From an uncultured Xanthobacteraceae bacterium (lineage in GTDB: Bacteria; Pseudomonadota; Alphaproteobacteria; Rhizobiales; Xanthobacteraceae), in assembly GCA_955652195.1 (NCBI GenBank), contig CATPBC010000025.1, forward strand, positions 1 through 8,276: a stretch of DNA of 8,276 bases, read 5' to 3'. The notes beneath the pieces are model-generated. The model had not been told where the DNA came from. It ran no database searches and saw only the letters and a list, made by a program, of their open reading frames with translations. Numbering within the stretch: position 1 is the first letter of the stretch; each line of letters opens with the position of its first letter. Both the position numbers and the translations under genes were made by a program. Of this stretch, positions 1 through 7,755 are shown one piece after another.

Positions 1-240
1 ATCCTCGGCTGCAGTGCGCGAAGTCCGACGGCCGTTCCGTATGCGGTCGGCCTCTACATCACCTCGGCCTATTGGTTCACGGCCTCGACGTCTTTCGCCA
101 ACCCGGCCGTGACCGTTGCGCGAGCGCTGTCCGACACCTTCGCCGGCATCGCTCCGGCCGGGGTCGTTGCATTTGTCGCCGCGCAGCTTGTCGGCATGCT
201 CGGCGCGGTCGCGCTTGGCCGTTGGTTTTGGCGCGACTGA
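1..240 (+). CDS. Aquaporin (MIP) family channel, C-terminal part
   Basis: This is the last 79 codons of a gene whose start lies left of the window; the reading frame is open from base 1 to TGA at 238-240. The fragment contains the second pore half-helix of the major intrinsic protein family: residues 30-36 read TSFANPA, followed by VTVAR. After it comes a hydrophobic stretch at about residues 54-76 that fits the last transmembrane helix, ending in WFWRD. MIP channels sit in the inner membrane and conduct water or small neutral solutes. The residue after NPA is Val, where most aquaporins have the selectivity-filter Arg; this resembles aquaporins found in rhizobial arsenic-resistance operons (AqpS type), so arsenite passage is possible but is inference. 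The N-terminal half and the first NPA motif are not visible, and any ars neighbours would lie outside. Family assignment is firm, substrate is not. Confidence 0.85.
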   Translation: MLGCSARSPTAVPYAVGLYITSAYWFTASTSFANPAVTVARALSDTFAGIAPAGVVAFVAAQLVGMLGAVALGRWFWRD

Positions 241-252
241 TATCGGGCCGTT

Positions 253-3200
253 CTAGCTCGCTTCGCGTAGCTTGACCGCGCCCGCGAGATCGACCGACAC
301 GAGCTGCGAGACGCCGCGCTCGGCCATGGTGACACCGTACAGGCGGTTCATGCGCGCCATGGTGATCGGGTTGTGCGTGATGATCACGAAGCGCGTATCG
401 GTCGAGCGGGTCATTTCATCGAGCAGATCGCAGAAGCGCTCGACATTGTAATCGTCGAGCGGTGCATCGACCTCGTCGAGAATGCAGATCGGCGCCGGAT
501 TGGTCAGGAACACGGCAAAGATCAAAGCCAGCGCCGTCAATGCCTGCTCGCCGCCGGACAACAGCGACAGCGTAGCCGGCTTTTTGCCCGGCGGCTTCGC
601 CATGATTTCGAGCCCGGCCTCCAGCGGATCGTCGTGCTCGATAAGCTGCAGTTCGGCATTGCCGCCACCGAACAGTTCGCTGAACAGCTTCTTAAAATTC
701 TCATTGACGATTTGGAACGAGGCCAAAAGCCGTTCGCGCGCTTCGTGGTTGAGATTATGGATGCCCTGGCGCAGCCGCCGGATCGCTTCGATCAGATCGT
801 CGCGCTCGGCCGTCAGTTTGGCGTGCTGGGCCTCGACATCGCGCAATTCCTGCTCAGCCAGCAGGTTGACCGAGCCGAGCCGTTCTCGTTCCTGCTTGAT
901 ACGCTCGATCTTGGCCTCGACCTCGGCAATCGACGGCAGCGCCGCGCCGGACTTGAGCTCGGCCAATTCCGCCGCCGCGGCCGGTTCGACTTGCAAGACC
1001 TCGCGGATTTCGTGCTCGATGTCGGCAACTCGGCGTCTCGCGCCCTCATGGCGTTCCTCGGCGCGCGCCGCTTGGGCGCGGGCTTCGCCCACGGCTTCGA
1101 GCGCGGCGCGGGCAAGCTTGTCGGCTTCGCCAAGCTCGGCCTCGGCCACCGCCAGCCAATCGGCGGCGGCGCGCCGGGCTCCGGTTGCGCCTTCGATCTC
1201 GCCGATCAAGGCCTGGCGCTGCGCGGCAAATTTTTGCGGGGCGTTGGTCAGCTCGGCCCGTTCGGCCGTCGCCTCGTCGCTGCGCTGGACGAGGGTGGCA
1301 ATTTGCGTCGCCGCGTTGTCCCGGCGTTCGCTCCAGGCCTGCCGCTCGCTGGCGATGGCTAAAAGCCGATGCTCAGAAAGCTGCGCCTCGCGGGCGACGG
1401 TTTGCGCTTCACCGCGGCTTTCCGCGCAGGCGGTGCGCTCACGCGCAATCACTTCGGTAACGGCGGCAAGTTTCATCTCGATTTCGTTCGCAGTCCCGAG
1501 GCCGGCAAGCGCTTGCTTGGCTGTGGTGTGCGCCGCATTGGTTTCGTCGCGGGCGGCGACGATACGTTGCCGCGCTTCGGTAAGCGCGGAGACGCGCGCC
1601 GCATTGCGGCCAATCTCGCGTTCCGCGACGGCATGGGCTTCGCGCGTCGCATCGGTCGAACGCTGAGCCGCGCGCCAGCGATCGCGCGCTTCGGTTTCTG
1701 CCGCAGCCGCGCCAGCGAGCGCCGCTTCGGCGGCTTCGAGGGTGCGCCGTTTGCCTTCGACCTCGATCCGGGCTGCGGCAAGTTCGCTTTCCAGCGCTTG
1801 CAGGCGGCCGCGTTCGGCAAGGCGCCGCGCTGCGCCAGTTGGGGCATGCGCCGCAGCCGCGAAGCCGTCCCACCGCCATAAGTCGCCTTCGCGCGAGACC
1901 AGCCGCTGGCCGGGCTTGAGCATCTTGGCGAGCTTGGCGCCTGCCGCACGTTCGACCACGCCAATCTGCGCCAAGCGACGCGCAAGTTCGGTGGGGCCTT
2001 TGACGTATTGCGATAAAGGCGCGGTGCCAGCCGGCAGCGCCGGATCGGCGGGATCGTGCGCCGCGCCGGCCCAATGCATCGGGGCCGACGAGTCCGCCGG
2101 CGCATCGAGATCGTCGCCCAAGGCGGCCCCGAGCGCTTTTTCATAGCCCTCGGCGACCGTGATCGTATCCATGACCGGCGGCCAGAGATTCTTGTTCTCG
2201 ACCGCAAGCAGCTTGCGGATCGTCTTGGCTTCAGTTTCCAGCCGCTGCACGGTGCGCTCGGCCGCAGTGAGCGGGCCCCGCGCGCCATCCACGGCTTCTC
2301 TTGCCTGGCGATGCGCCGCTTCGGCGCGCTGTGCGGCGGCTTCGGTTTCCGCCAGCACGGACTGTACACCGGCAAGCTTGCTGGCGAGCGCCGATAGGTC
2401 GGGCGCGCTTGTACCGCTTGCGGCGAGTTCGGCATCGATCTTGGTAAGCTCGGCCACAAGCCGCGCGGCGCGCTGCTCGTGTTCGCGCAAGGCGGCCTGA
2501 AGCTGATTGCGTCGGGCGGTAAGATCGGCCAGCGTTCCAGTCAGTTCGCCGAAAGATTTTTCCGAACCGGTGAGCGTCGTTTCGGCGGCGGCAACGCGGG
2601 CATTGGCGCCATTGAGCCGGGCATCGGTTTCGCGCGCGAGCTCGCGAAGCGTTGTTTCTTCGGCGTCGAGCCGGCCGAGGGCGGCTTCGGCGTCGTCGGC
2701 AAGCGCGCGTTCCCGCGCCAGATCGGCGGCGAACTGCTCGATGCGACGGTCAAGTTCGGCGATCCGCTCCTTCGCTCGCGTCTCTTCGCGATCGAGCGTT
2801 TCGCGCGCGATCAGGAGGCGCTGCAGGGCTGCGGCGGCCTTCGCTTCGCTCTCACGCAAAGCGGGCAGCGCGGCTGCGGCTTGGGCCTGCCGCGTCGAAG
2901 CTTGGGTTTGCTCGCTCATTTGCGCCGCCACGGCGCGGACCGCTTCGTCCTTGCCACGTCTGGTTTCCTCGACTTCGCTTCCCGCGGCAGTCCAGCGCAA
3001 ATGAAACAGCAGCGCTTCGGTCCGGCGCACTTGCGACGAGATATTGCGATAGCGCACCGCTTGGCGCGCTTGGGTCTTTAGCGCGGCGATCTGCCCCGCG
3101 AGCTGGCCAATGACGTCGTCGACCCTGGCGAGGTTTTGCTCGGCGGCCTTGAGCCGCAATTCCGCTTCATGACGACGCGCATGCAGCCCCGAAATTCCGG

Positions 3201-3702
3201 CGGCCTCTTCGAGTACGCGCCGGCGCTGATCCGGCCGTGCCTGAATGATCTCGCCGATGCGGCCTTGATGAACGAGCGCCGGTGAACGCGAGCCGGTTGA
3301 AGCATCGGCGAACAGCATGGCGACGTCGCGGGCGCGCACTTCGCGACCGTTGACGCGAAACGTTGAGCCGTGCTCGCGCACGATGCGCCGGGAGACTTCC
3401 AGCGAATCGAATTCGTTGAATGAGGCGGGCGCCTTGCGGTCGCTGTTGTCGACCAGGACCGAAACCTCGGCATGGTTACGGGACGGCCGGTCGGAATTGC
3501 CGGAGAAGATGACGTCATCCATCTCCGCCGCACGCATCGCCTTGTAGGAGGCCTCGCCCATGACCCAACGCACGGCCTCGACCAGGTTCGACTTGCCGCA
3601 GCCGTTCGGGCCGACAACCCCGGTCAGGCCGGGCTCGATCGCAAAGTCGGTCGGTTCGACAAAGGATTTGAAGCCGATTAGGCGCAGCCGCGTGAGCTTC
3701 AT
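253..3702 (-). CDS. smc: Chromosome segregation protein SMC
   Basis: SMC is the ATPase of the bacterial condensin; it dimerises, binds ScpA/ScpB and organises the chromosome in the cytoplasm. From the ATG at 3700-3702 the protein has 1149 residues, normal for alphaproteobacteria. Visible parts: N-terminal ATPase half with Walker A GPNGCGKSN at residues 31-39; long Ala/Glu/Arg-rich coiled coils at about 155-500 and 630-980; a hinge at about 506-629 beginning LWPPVMD; C-terminal ATPase half with signature LSLLSGGEQ at 1045-1053, Walker B and D-loop ICILDEVDAPLDD at 1072-1084, and switch His in THN at about 1109. A GTG at 3748-3750 would add 16 residues, but the family begins at MKLTRLRLIGFKSF, and GAGGG lies 13 bases before the ATG, so I chose the ATG. 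The gene is convergent with the aquaporin (12-base gap) and 219 bases downstream of the dsbA-like gene, so it probably has its own promoter. Confidence 0.97.
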   Translation of the reverse strand: MKLTRLRLIGFKSFVEPTDFAIEPGLTGVVGPNGCGKSNLVEAVRWVMGEASYKAMRAAEMDDVIFSGNSDRPSRNHAEVSVLVDNSDRKAPASFNEFDSLEVSRRIVREHGSTFRVNGREVRARDVAMLFADASTGSRSPALVHQGRIGEIIQARPDQRRRVLEEAAGISGLHARRHEAELRLKAAEQNLARVDDVIGQLAGQIAALKTQARQAVRYRNISSQVRRTEALLFHLRWTAAGSEVEETRRGKDEAVRAVAAQMSEQTQASTRQAQAAAALPALRESEAKAAAALQRLLIARETLDREETRAKERIAELDRRIEQFAADLARERALADDAEAALGRLDAEETTLRELARETDARLNGANARVAAAETTLTGSEKSFGELTGTLADLTARRNQLQAALREHEQRAARLVAELTKIDAELAASGTSAPDLSALASKLAGVQSVLAETEAAAQRAEAAHRQAREAVDGARGPLTAAERTVQRLETEAKTIRKLLAVENKNLWPPVMDTITVAEGYEKALGAALGDDLDAPADSSAPMHWAGAAHDPADPALPAGTAPLSQYVKGPTELARRLAQIGVVERAAGAKLAKMLKPGQRLVSREGDLWRWDGFAAAAHAPTGAARRLAERGRLQALESELAAARIEVEGKRRTLEAAEAALAGAAAAETEARDRWRAAQRSTDATREAHAVAEREIGRNAARVSALTEARQRIVAARDETNAAHTTAKQALAGLGTANEIEMKLAAVTEVIARERTACAESRGEAQTVAREAQLSEHRLLAIASERQAWSERRDNAATQIATLVQRSDEATAERAELTNAPQKFAAQRQALIGEIEGATGARRAAADWLAVAEAELGEADKLARAALEAVGEARAQAARAEERHEGARRRVADIEHEIREVLQVEPAAAAELAELKSGAALPSIAEVEAKIERIKQERERLGSVNLLAEQELRDVEAQHAKLTAERDDLIEAIRRLRQGIHNLNHEARERLLASFQIVNENFKKLFSELFGGGNAELQLIEHDDPLEAGLEIMAKPPGKKPATLSLLSGGEQALTALALIFAVFLTNPAPICILDEVDAPLDDYNVERFCDLLDEMTRSTDTRFVIITHNPITMARMNRLYGVTMAERGVSQLVSVDLAGAVKLREAS

Positions 3703-3871
3703 TCTATTTTTATGTCCCTCACCCCAAGCGGCGAATCCCCAAAGGTTCACGCCACGAGCATAAGCTGGGCGCGGGAGAGTGCCGCATCGGCGCGGAGAAT
3801 GAATCTTCGCTAATCCGAGCGCAACCGGGACGGGCCACTTTATCCAGACTTTCGCGTCGGGGAGCGCCTAT

Positions 3872-3911
3872 GGCCGGCCGACTGGGCGCGGTCCAGCGCT
3901 TCGGGCCGGCC
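3872..3911. repeat. Two 8-bp GGCCGGCC palindromes, 24 bp apart
   Basis: Identical self-complementary octamers lie at 3872-3879 and 3904-3911; the second extends to the 10-bp palindrome GGGCCGGCCC (3903-3912). They can pair with each other or fold alone. They sit just downstream of the dsbA-like gene (stop at 3922-3924) and upstream of smc. A role as transcription terminator for the dsbA-like gene is possible, but on the - strand no T-run follows the stem; a short T-run (GGGCTTTTTGGG) precedes it instead. Confidence 0.45.
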
Positions 3912-3921
3912 CAAAAAGCCC

Positions 3922-4587
3922 TTATTCTGCCTTGAGATAGGTGTCGATCTCTTTGGTCATCTGGTCGATCGACACGTCGCCGACCAGCTTCTTGCCGTTG
4001 ACAAAAAAAGTTGGCGTCGAATTGACCCCAAGCTTCTGCGCGGCGTGGTCACGCACCGCTTGGATGCTGTCGAGCAGCTTCTGATTCGCCAGGCAATCGT
4101 TGAACTCGCCCTCGGTAATGCCGAATTGCTTGGCGATATCCTTTAGCGGCGGCAAAGGCTCCTTGACGATCCAGTCGGCCTGCTTGGCGAACAGGGTTTC
4201 GACGATCGGCATGTATTTGTCCTTGCCCCCGCAACGCGCCAGCATGAATCCAGCAGCCGATAGCGCATCGAGTGGGAATGGGCGCAGCGTGTACCGCACC
4301 TTGCCGGTATCGATGTAGCGCTTTTGTAGTTCGGGGAACGTGGTCTCGGCGAAGTGCGCGCAATGCGGGCAAGTCATCGAAGCATATTCGATGACGGTCA
4401 CCGGCGCCTTGTCCGAGCCAAGCGTAATGTCACCGTCGGGGCCGGCATTCGCCAGATCGGCCGGTGAGGGGGTGTCATCGGCCCAGGCCGGACGCGCGAG
4501 CGGCGGTAGAAGGACGCCGGCAAGCCCGGCAAAGGCGAGGGCAAACGGCGCACTCGAGGCGAGGAATTGACGGCGAGTAAGTGACAA
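3922..4587 (-). CDS. DsbA-family thiol:disulfide oxidoreductase with Tat signal
   Basis: This is a periplasmic thioredoxin-fold protein that makes or exchanges disulfide bonds. From the TTG at 4585-4587 it has 221 residues. Residues 1-36 form a twin-arginine signal: LTRRQFL at 3-9, a hydrophobic core at about 12-30 and a cleavage site after AWA (34-36). The active site is CPHC at 73-76 (family motif CPxC), and the cis-Pro loop is NSTPTFFVNG at 189-198. Two further cysteines (119 and 165) could form a structural disulfide. The TTG start is supported by GGAG six bases upstream and by placing the Tat motif at the N-terminus; an upstream in-frame TTG at 4678-4680 would add 31 unrelated residues and begin inside the 17-bp repeats. 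Neighbours on the same strand are the DUF721 gene upstream and smc downstream. Which DsbA subfamily, and whether it oxidises or isomerises, cannot be told. Confidence 0.9.
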   Translation of the reverse strand: MSLTRRQFLASSAPFALAFAGLAGVLLPPLARPAWADDTPSPADLANAGPDGDITLGSDKAPVTVIEYASMTCPHCAHFAETTFPELQKRYIDTGKVRYTLRPFPLDALSAAGFMLARCGGKDKYMPIVETLFAKQADWIVKEPLPPLKDIAKQFGITEGEFNDCLANQKLLDSIQAVRDHAAQKLGVNSTPTFFVNGKKLVGDVSIDQMTKEIDTYLKAE

Positions 4588-4596
4588 AGCTAGCTC
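4588..4596 (-). promoter_or_regulatory. Ribosome binding site fixing the TTG start of the dsbA-like gene
   Basis: Read on the - strand, the sequence is CTGGAGCTAGCT followed by TTG. GGAG matches the anti-Shine-Dalgarno core with a six-base spacer. No ATG or GTG in this frame lies nearby with a comparable site, so this motif decides the start. Confidence 0.65.
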
Positions 4597-4659
4597 CAGA
4601 ATAGCGAATTTCGATTTCGATGTCTTGCCGCAGCAATGTGGCATTAGCGCGCCAGCGCG

Positions 4660-4710
4660 CCAAGGGGAGCTATTGCCCAAGGGGAGCTATTGCCCAAGGG
4701 GAGCTATTGC
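4660..4710. repeat. Three perfect tandem copies of a 17-bp unit
   Basis: The unit CCAAGGGGAGCTATTGC occurs at 4660-4676, 4677-4693 and 4694-4710 with no mismatch and no partial fourth copy. It lies between the dsbA-like gene and the DUF721 gene, 73 to 123 bases upstream of the dsbA-like TTG start, so it could fall in that gene's promoter or leader. The 17-bp period is not a multiple of three, which fits non-coding DNA. Each copy contains the palindrome AGCT. Identical copies suggest recent duplication, and copy number may vary between strains. Confidence 0.95.
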
Positions 4711-4736
4711 ATCTGTAGCGTTCCTGCGTGAGCGCC

Positions 4737-5228
4737 TTACCCGCGCTTGATGGCAGCCCCGAGTCGCGCCAGCGCCTGTTTTAATTCATCGTCTTTGACG
4801 TCAGACAATCCCTCGGCGATGCGCGCCGCGGCGGCCGGGTCGGCGCGGGCCGCCGTTGGATGTTGCCGGTGCCGCAGTGGCGCTTGCCGCAGCGCCAACC
4901 GGCCAACCGCGCGCCAGCCCAGAAACCGGTTAACGCGCTCGCATATCAATTCCGTGAGGTGCTGGATTTCGATTGCGGCCGGCCCCTCGACGCGGAGCAC
5001 CAGCGTGGCCGCTTCGTCGTCTTCGCCCGCCGTCCGGCGCGGCCAATTGAGCTTGATTGGTTCGCTACACGCGGCGATCTCGGCGCCGACAATATCCGCC
5101 CAGCGCGTCACCAGTTCCGTCGACGCGAAGCCCTGCCGCGCGAAGGCGTCGCCCACGATCTTACCGACGAGATCGCGCAGCGGCTTGGCCGAAGAACGCG
5201 AGGGCTTGTTCATGGCGGGCTTGTTCAT
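4737..5228 (-). CDS. dciA: DUF721 / DciA-like protein
   Basis: The protein has 163 residues from the ATG at 5226-5228. Its N-terminal two-thirds match the DUF721 pattern: a helix containing LRDLVGKIVGDAFARQGF, then LVTRWADIVGAEIAACSEPIKLNWP, then a VLRVEGPAAIEIQHL strand-helix segment and RVNRFLGW. The C-terminus is an Arg/Ala/Pro-rich linker and a final helix (DDELKQALARLGAAIKRG). DUF721 proteins of the DciA type load or stimulate the replicative helicase DnaB in bacteria lacking DnaC or DnaI; that role is known for family members and inferred here. Four in-frame ATGs are possible, at 5258, 5246, 5228 and 5213. I prefer 5228 because AGAG lies nine bases upstream, but the start is uncertain. 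The gene is divergent from mutY, with only 28 bases between start codons, and upstream of the dsbA-like gene. Confidence 0.82.
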   Translation of the reverse strand: MNKPAMNKPSRSSAKPLRDLVGKIVGDAFARQGFASTELVTRWADIVGAEIAACSEPIKLNWPRRTAGEDDEAATLVLRVEGPAAIEIQHLTELICERVNRFLGWRAVGRLALRQAPLRHRQHPTAARADPAAAARIAEGLSDVKDDELKQALARLGAAIKRG

Positions 5229-5231
5229 GGC
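5202..5231. repeat. 15-bp in-frame tandem duplication at the dciA start
   Basis: On the - strand GCCATGAACAAGCCC occurs twice without mismatch (5217-5231 and 5202-5216). Being 15 bp, it keeps the frame and duplicates the start codon together with the next residues, giving MNKPAMNKPS. Confidence 0.93.
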
Positions 5232-5259
5232 GTGACGCTCTGTCATCCGTCGCACCATG
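5226..5259. promoter_or_regulatory. Imperfect inverted repeat joining the dciA and mutY start codons
   Basis: Arms CATGGCGTGACG (5226-5237) and CGTCGCACCATG (5248-5259) are complementary at 10 of 12 positions with a 10-base spacer. The outer ends are the two start codons, dciA on the - strand and mutY on the + strand. With so little intergenic DNA, the promoters must overlap the neighbouring coding regions. A regulatory role is inference. Confidence 0.4.
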
Positions 5260-6393
5260 ACGCTAGCAGCGAAGCGCGGCAGGAAGAAGCCTTCACCCCT
5301 TCATCCGGTTGCAGCTCGGGAAAAAAGGTCAGCGCCAGAAGCCGCCGACCTGCTGGCTTGGTATGACCGGCATCGCCGGGCACTGCCGTGGCGCGCGCGG
5401 CCGGGGGAGCGCGCCGATCCGTACCGGGTCTGGCTGTCCGAAATCATGCTGCAGCAGACCACGGTGAAAACGGTCGCCCCCTATTACGCGCGCTTTCTGC
5501 GGTCCTGGCCCGATCTGCGGGCGCTCGCTGCGGCCTCGCTCGAGGAGGTCCTCACTGCATGGGCGGGCCTCGGCTATTACGCGCGCGCCCGCAACATGCA
5601 TGCCTGCGCCCGTGCACTCGTTGAGCAGCACGGCGGCGAATTCCCGGCAAGCGAACCCGCGCTTCGTGAACTTCCTGGCATCGGCGGCTATACCGCAGCC
5701 GCTATCGCCGCGATCGCCTTTGACCAAATCGCAACGCCGGTGGACGGCAATGTTGAACGCGTCATCGCGCGGCTCTGTGCGCTGCCACTATCGCTGCCCG
5801 CCGGTAAAGTGGAAATTGCGCGGCGCGCCCGCGCGCTGACGCCGCCGCAGCGCGCCGGGGATTTTGTCCAAGCGATGATGGATCTCGGCGCCACGATCTG
5901 TACGCCGAAGAAGCCGGCCTGTGCGCTATGCCCGTGGAACGCGACATGCGGCGCGTATGCGCGCGGCGAAGCCGAACTGTTTTCGCGCCGCGCGCCTAAA
6001 CGCGAAGGGCAGATGCGCCGCGGCGCCGCTTTCGTGGCGCGGCGCGCGGACGATTGCGTGCTCCTGCGCACGCGCCCGGTACGCGGGCTGCTTGGCGGCA
6101 TGGCCGAAGTGCCGACGACGGAGTGGACGGCAGATTTCGATCAGGAAAAAGCGCTGCATGGGGCACCGCGATTCGGCCCCTCGCAAAAACCGATTACATG
6201 GCGAAAGATCACCGGCGTGGTGCGCCACGTCTTCACGCATTTTCCGCTCGAGCTCACGGTCTATCGCACTGAAGTTGCGGCCAAGGCGAAGGCGCCCGAC
6301 GGCACGCGCTGGGTCCCCATTGCGCAACTTGCCGACGAGCCGCTGCCTAGCCTCATGCGCAAAGTCGTCGCCCATGGCCTCGGCGGGATGTAG
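5257..6393 (+). CDS. mutY: A/G-specific adenine DNA glycosylase MutY
   Basis: MutY removes adenine mispaired with 8-oxoguanine or guanine, starting base-excision repair. The 378-residue length is normal. Visible features: catalytic Glu62 in WLSEIMLQQT (59-68); helix-hairpin-helix LPGIGGYTA at 139-147; catalytic Asp163 in PVDGNVERV; four cysteines at 215, 222, 225 and 231 in the spacing C-X6-C-X2-C-X5-C, which bind the [4Fe-4S] cluster; and a C-terminal NUDIX-like domain at about 250-375 that recognises 8-oxoG, with FTHF at 326-329 as expected for MutY. The ATG at 5257 is the only usable start: an in-frame TGA at 5233-5235 lies just upstream with no start codon between. No clear Shine-Dalgarno site is seen. 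The gene is divergent from dciA and convergent with ccrM (26-base gap, no obvious terminator). Confidence 0.96.
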   Translation: MTLAAKRGRKKPSPLHPVAAREKRSAPEAADLLAWYDRHRRALPWRARPGERADPYRVWLSEIMLQQTTVKTVAPYYARFLRSWPDLRALAAASLEEVLTAWAGLGYYARARNMHACARALVEQHGGEFPASEPALRELPGIGGYTAAAIAAIAFDQIATPVDGNVERVIARLCALPLSLPAGKVEIARRARALTPPQRAGDFVQAMMDLGATICTPKKPACALCPWNATCGAYARGEAELFSRRAPKREGQMRRGAAFVARRADDCVLLRTRPVRGLLGGMAEVPTTEWTADFDQEKALHGAPRFGPSQKPITWRKITGVVRHVFTHFPLELTVYRTEVAAKAKAPDGTRWVPIAQLADEPLPSLMRKVVAHGLGGM

Positions 6394-6419
6394 CGCGCTC
6401 GCCGGCCAGCCTCAGCCAG

Positions 6420-7580
<1,161 letters not shown>

Positions 7581-7642
7581 AGGCGACGCGGTCGGCGACG
7601 CGGGACCTACAAACCGACGGCCGCGATCATGCCGGAGCAAGG

Positions 7643-7657
7643 TAAAAAACGGCTTAA
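7643..7657 (-). promoter_or_regulatory. Possible CtrA box upstream of ccrM
   Basis: On the - strand the sequence is TTAA, seven bases (GCCGTTT), then TTTA. The CtrA consensus is TTAA-N7-TTAA, so one base differs. It lies 81-95 bases upstream of the ccrM start, a sensible place for activation. CtrA activates ccrM in Caulobacter; use here is inferred from one near-match. Confidence 0.45.
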
Positions 7658-7666
7658 CCGCAAGGC

Positions 7667-7692
7667 CCCGGCAGTAGGCAATAACTGCCGGG
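7667..7692. repeat. Perfect 9-bp inverted repeat in the ccrM-moaB control region
   Basis: CCCGGCAGT (7667-7675) and ACTGCCGGG (7684-7692) pair perfectly around an 8-base loop (AGGCAATA). No T-run follows on either strand, so it is not a standard intrinsic terminator. It ends 7 bases before the proposed moaB -35 box and lies upstream of ccrM, which fits an operator or an RNA hairpin in a long ccrM leader. Confidence 0.7.
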
Positions 7693-7699
7693 AAACACT

Positions 7700-7728
7700 T
7701 TGTTAATCGCCGCGAAAGGTGCTCTAAT
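7700..7728 (+). promoter_or_regulatory. Sigma70-like promoter for moaB
   Basis: TTGTTA (7700-7705) and TCTAAT (7723-7728) are separated by exactly 17 bases; they match the -35 and -10 consensus at 4/6 and 5/6 positions. Transcription would start near 7735, giving a leader of about 20 bases before the moaB ATG. Confidence 0.6.
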
Positions 7729-7755
7729 CAGGGCCACGACGAGCAAGGAATATCG

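Noticed and set aside
373..1666. Long + strand open frames of 329 and 394 codons opposite smc
   Set aside because: They are antisense to conserved smc coding sequence, have low-complexity Arg/Ser/Ala-rich or scrambled translations, and are explained by high GC and the codon pattern of smc.
3703..3750. Longer SMC starting at GTG 3750
   Set aside because: The 16 extra residues precede the conserved MKLTRLRLIGFKSF start.
3703..3921. Small gene or intrinsic terminator in the smc upstream gap
   Set aside because: No open frame with start and ribosome binding site stands out, and the palindromes are not followed by a T-run on the needed strand.
4660..4710. CRISPR-like array
   Set aside because: The 17-bp units are directly abutting with no spacers and no cas genes nearby; this is a simple tandem repeat.
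5329..6375. Antisense open frames within mutY
   Set aside because: mutY has all catalytic and cluster residues in the + frame; the others are shadow frames without recognisable motifs.
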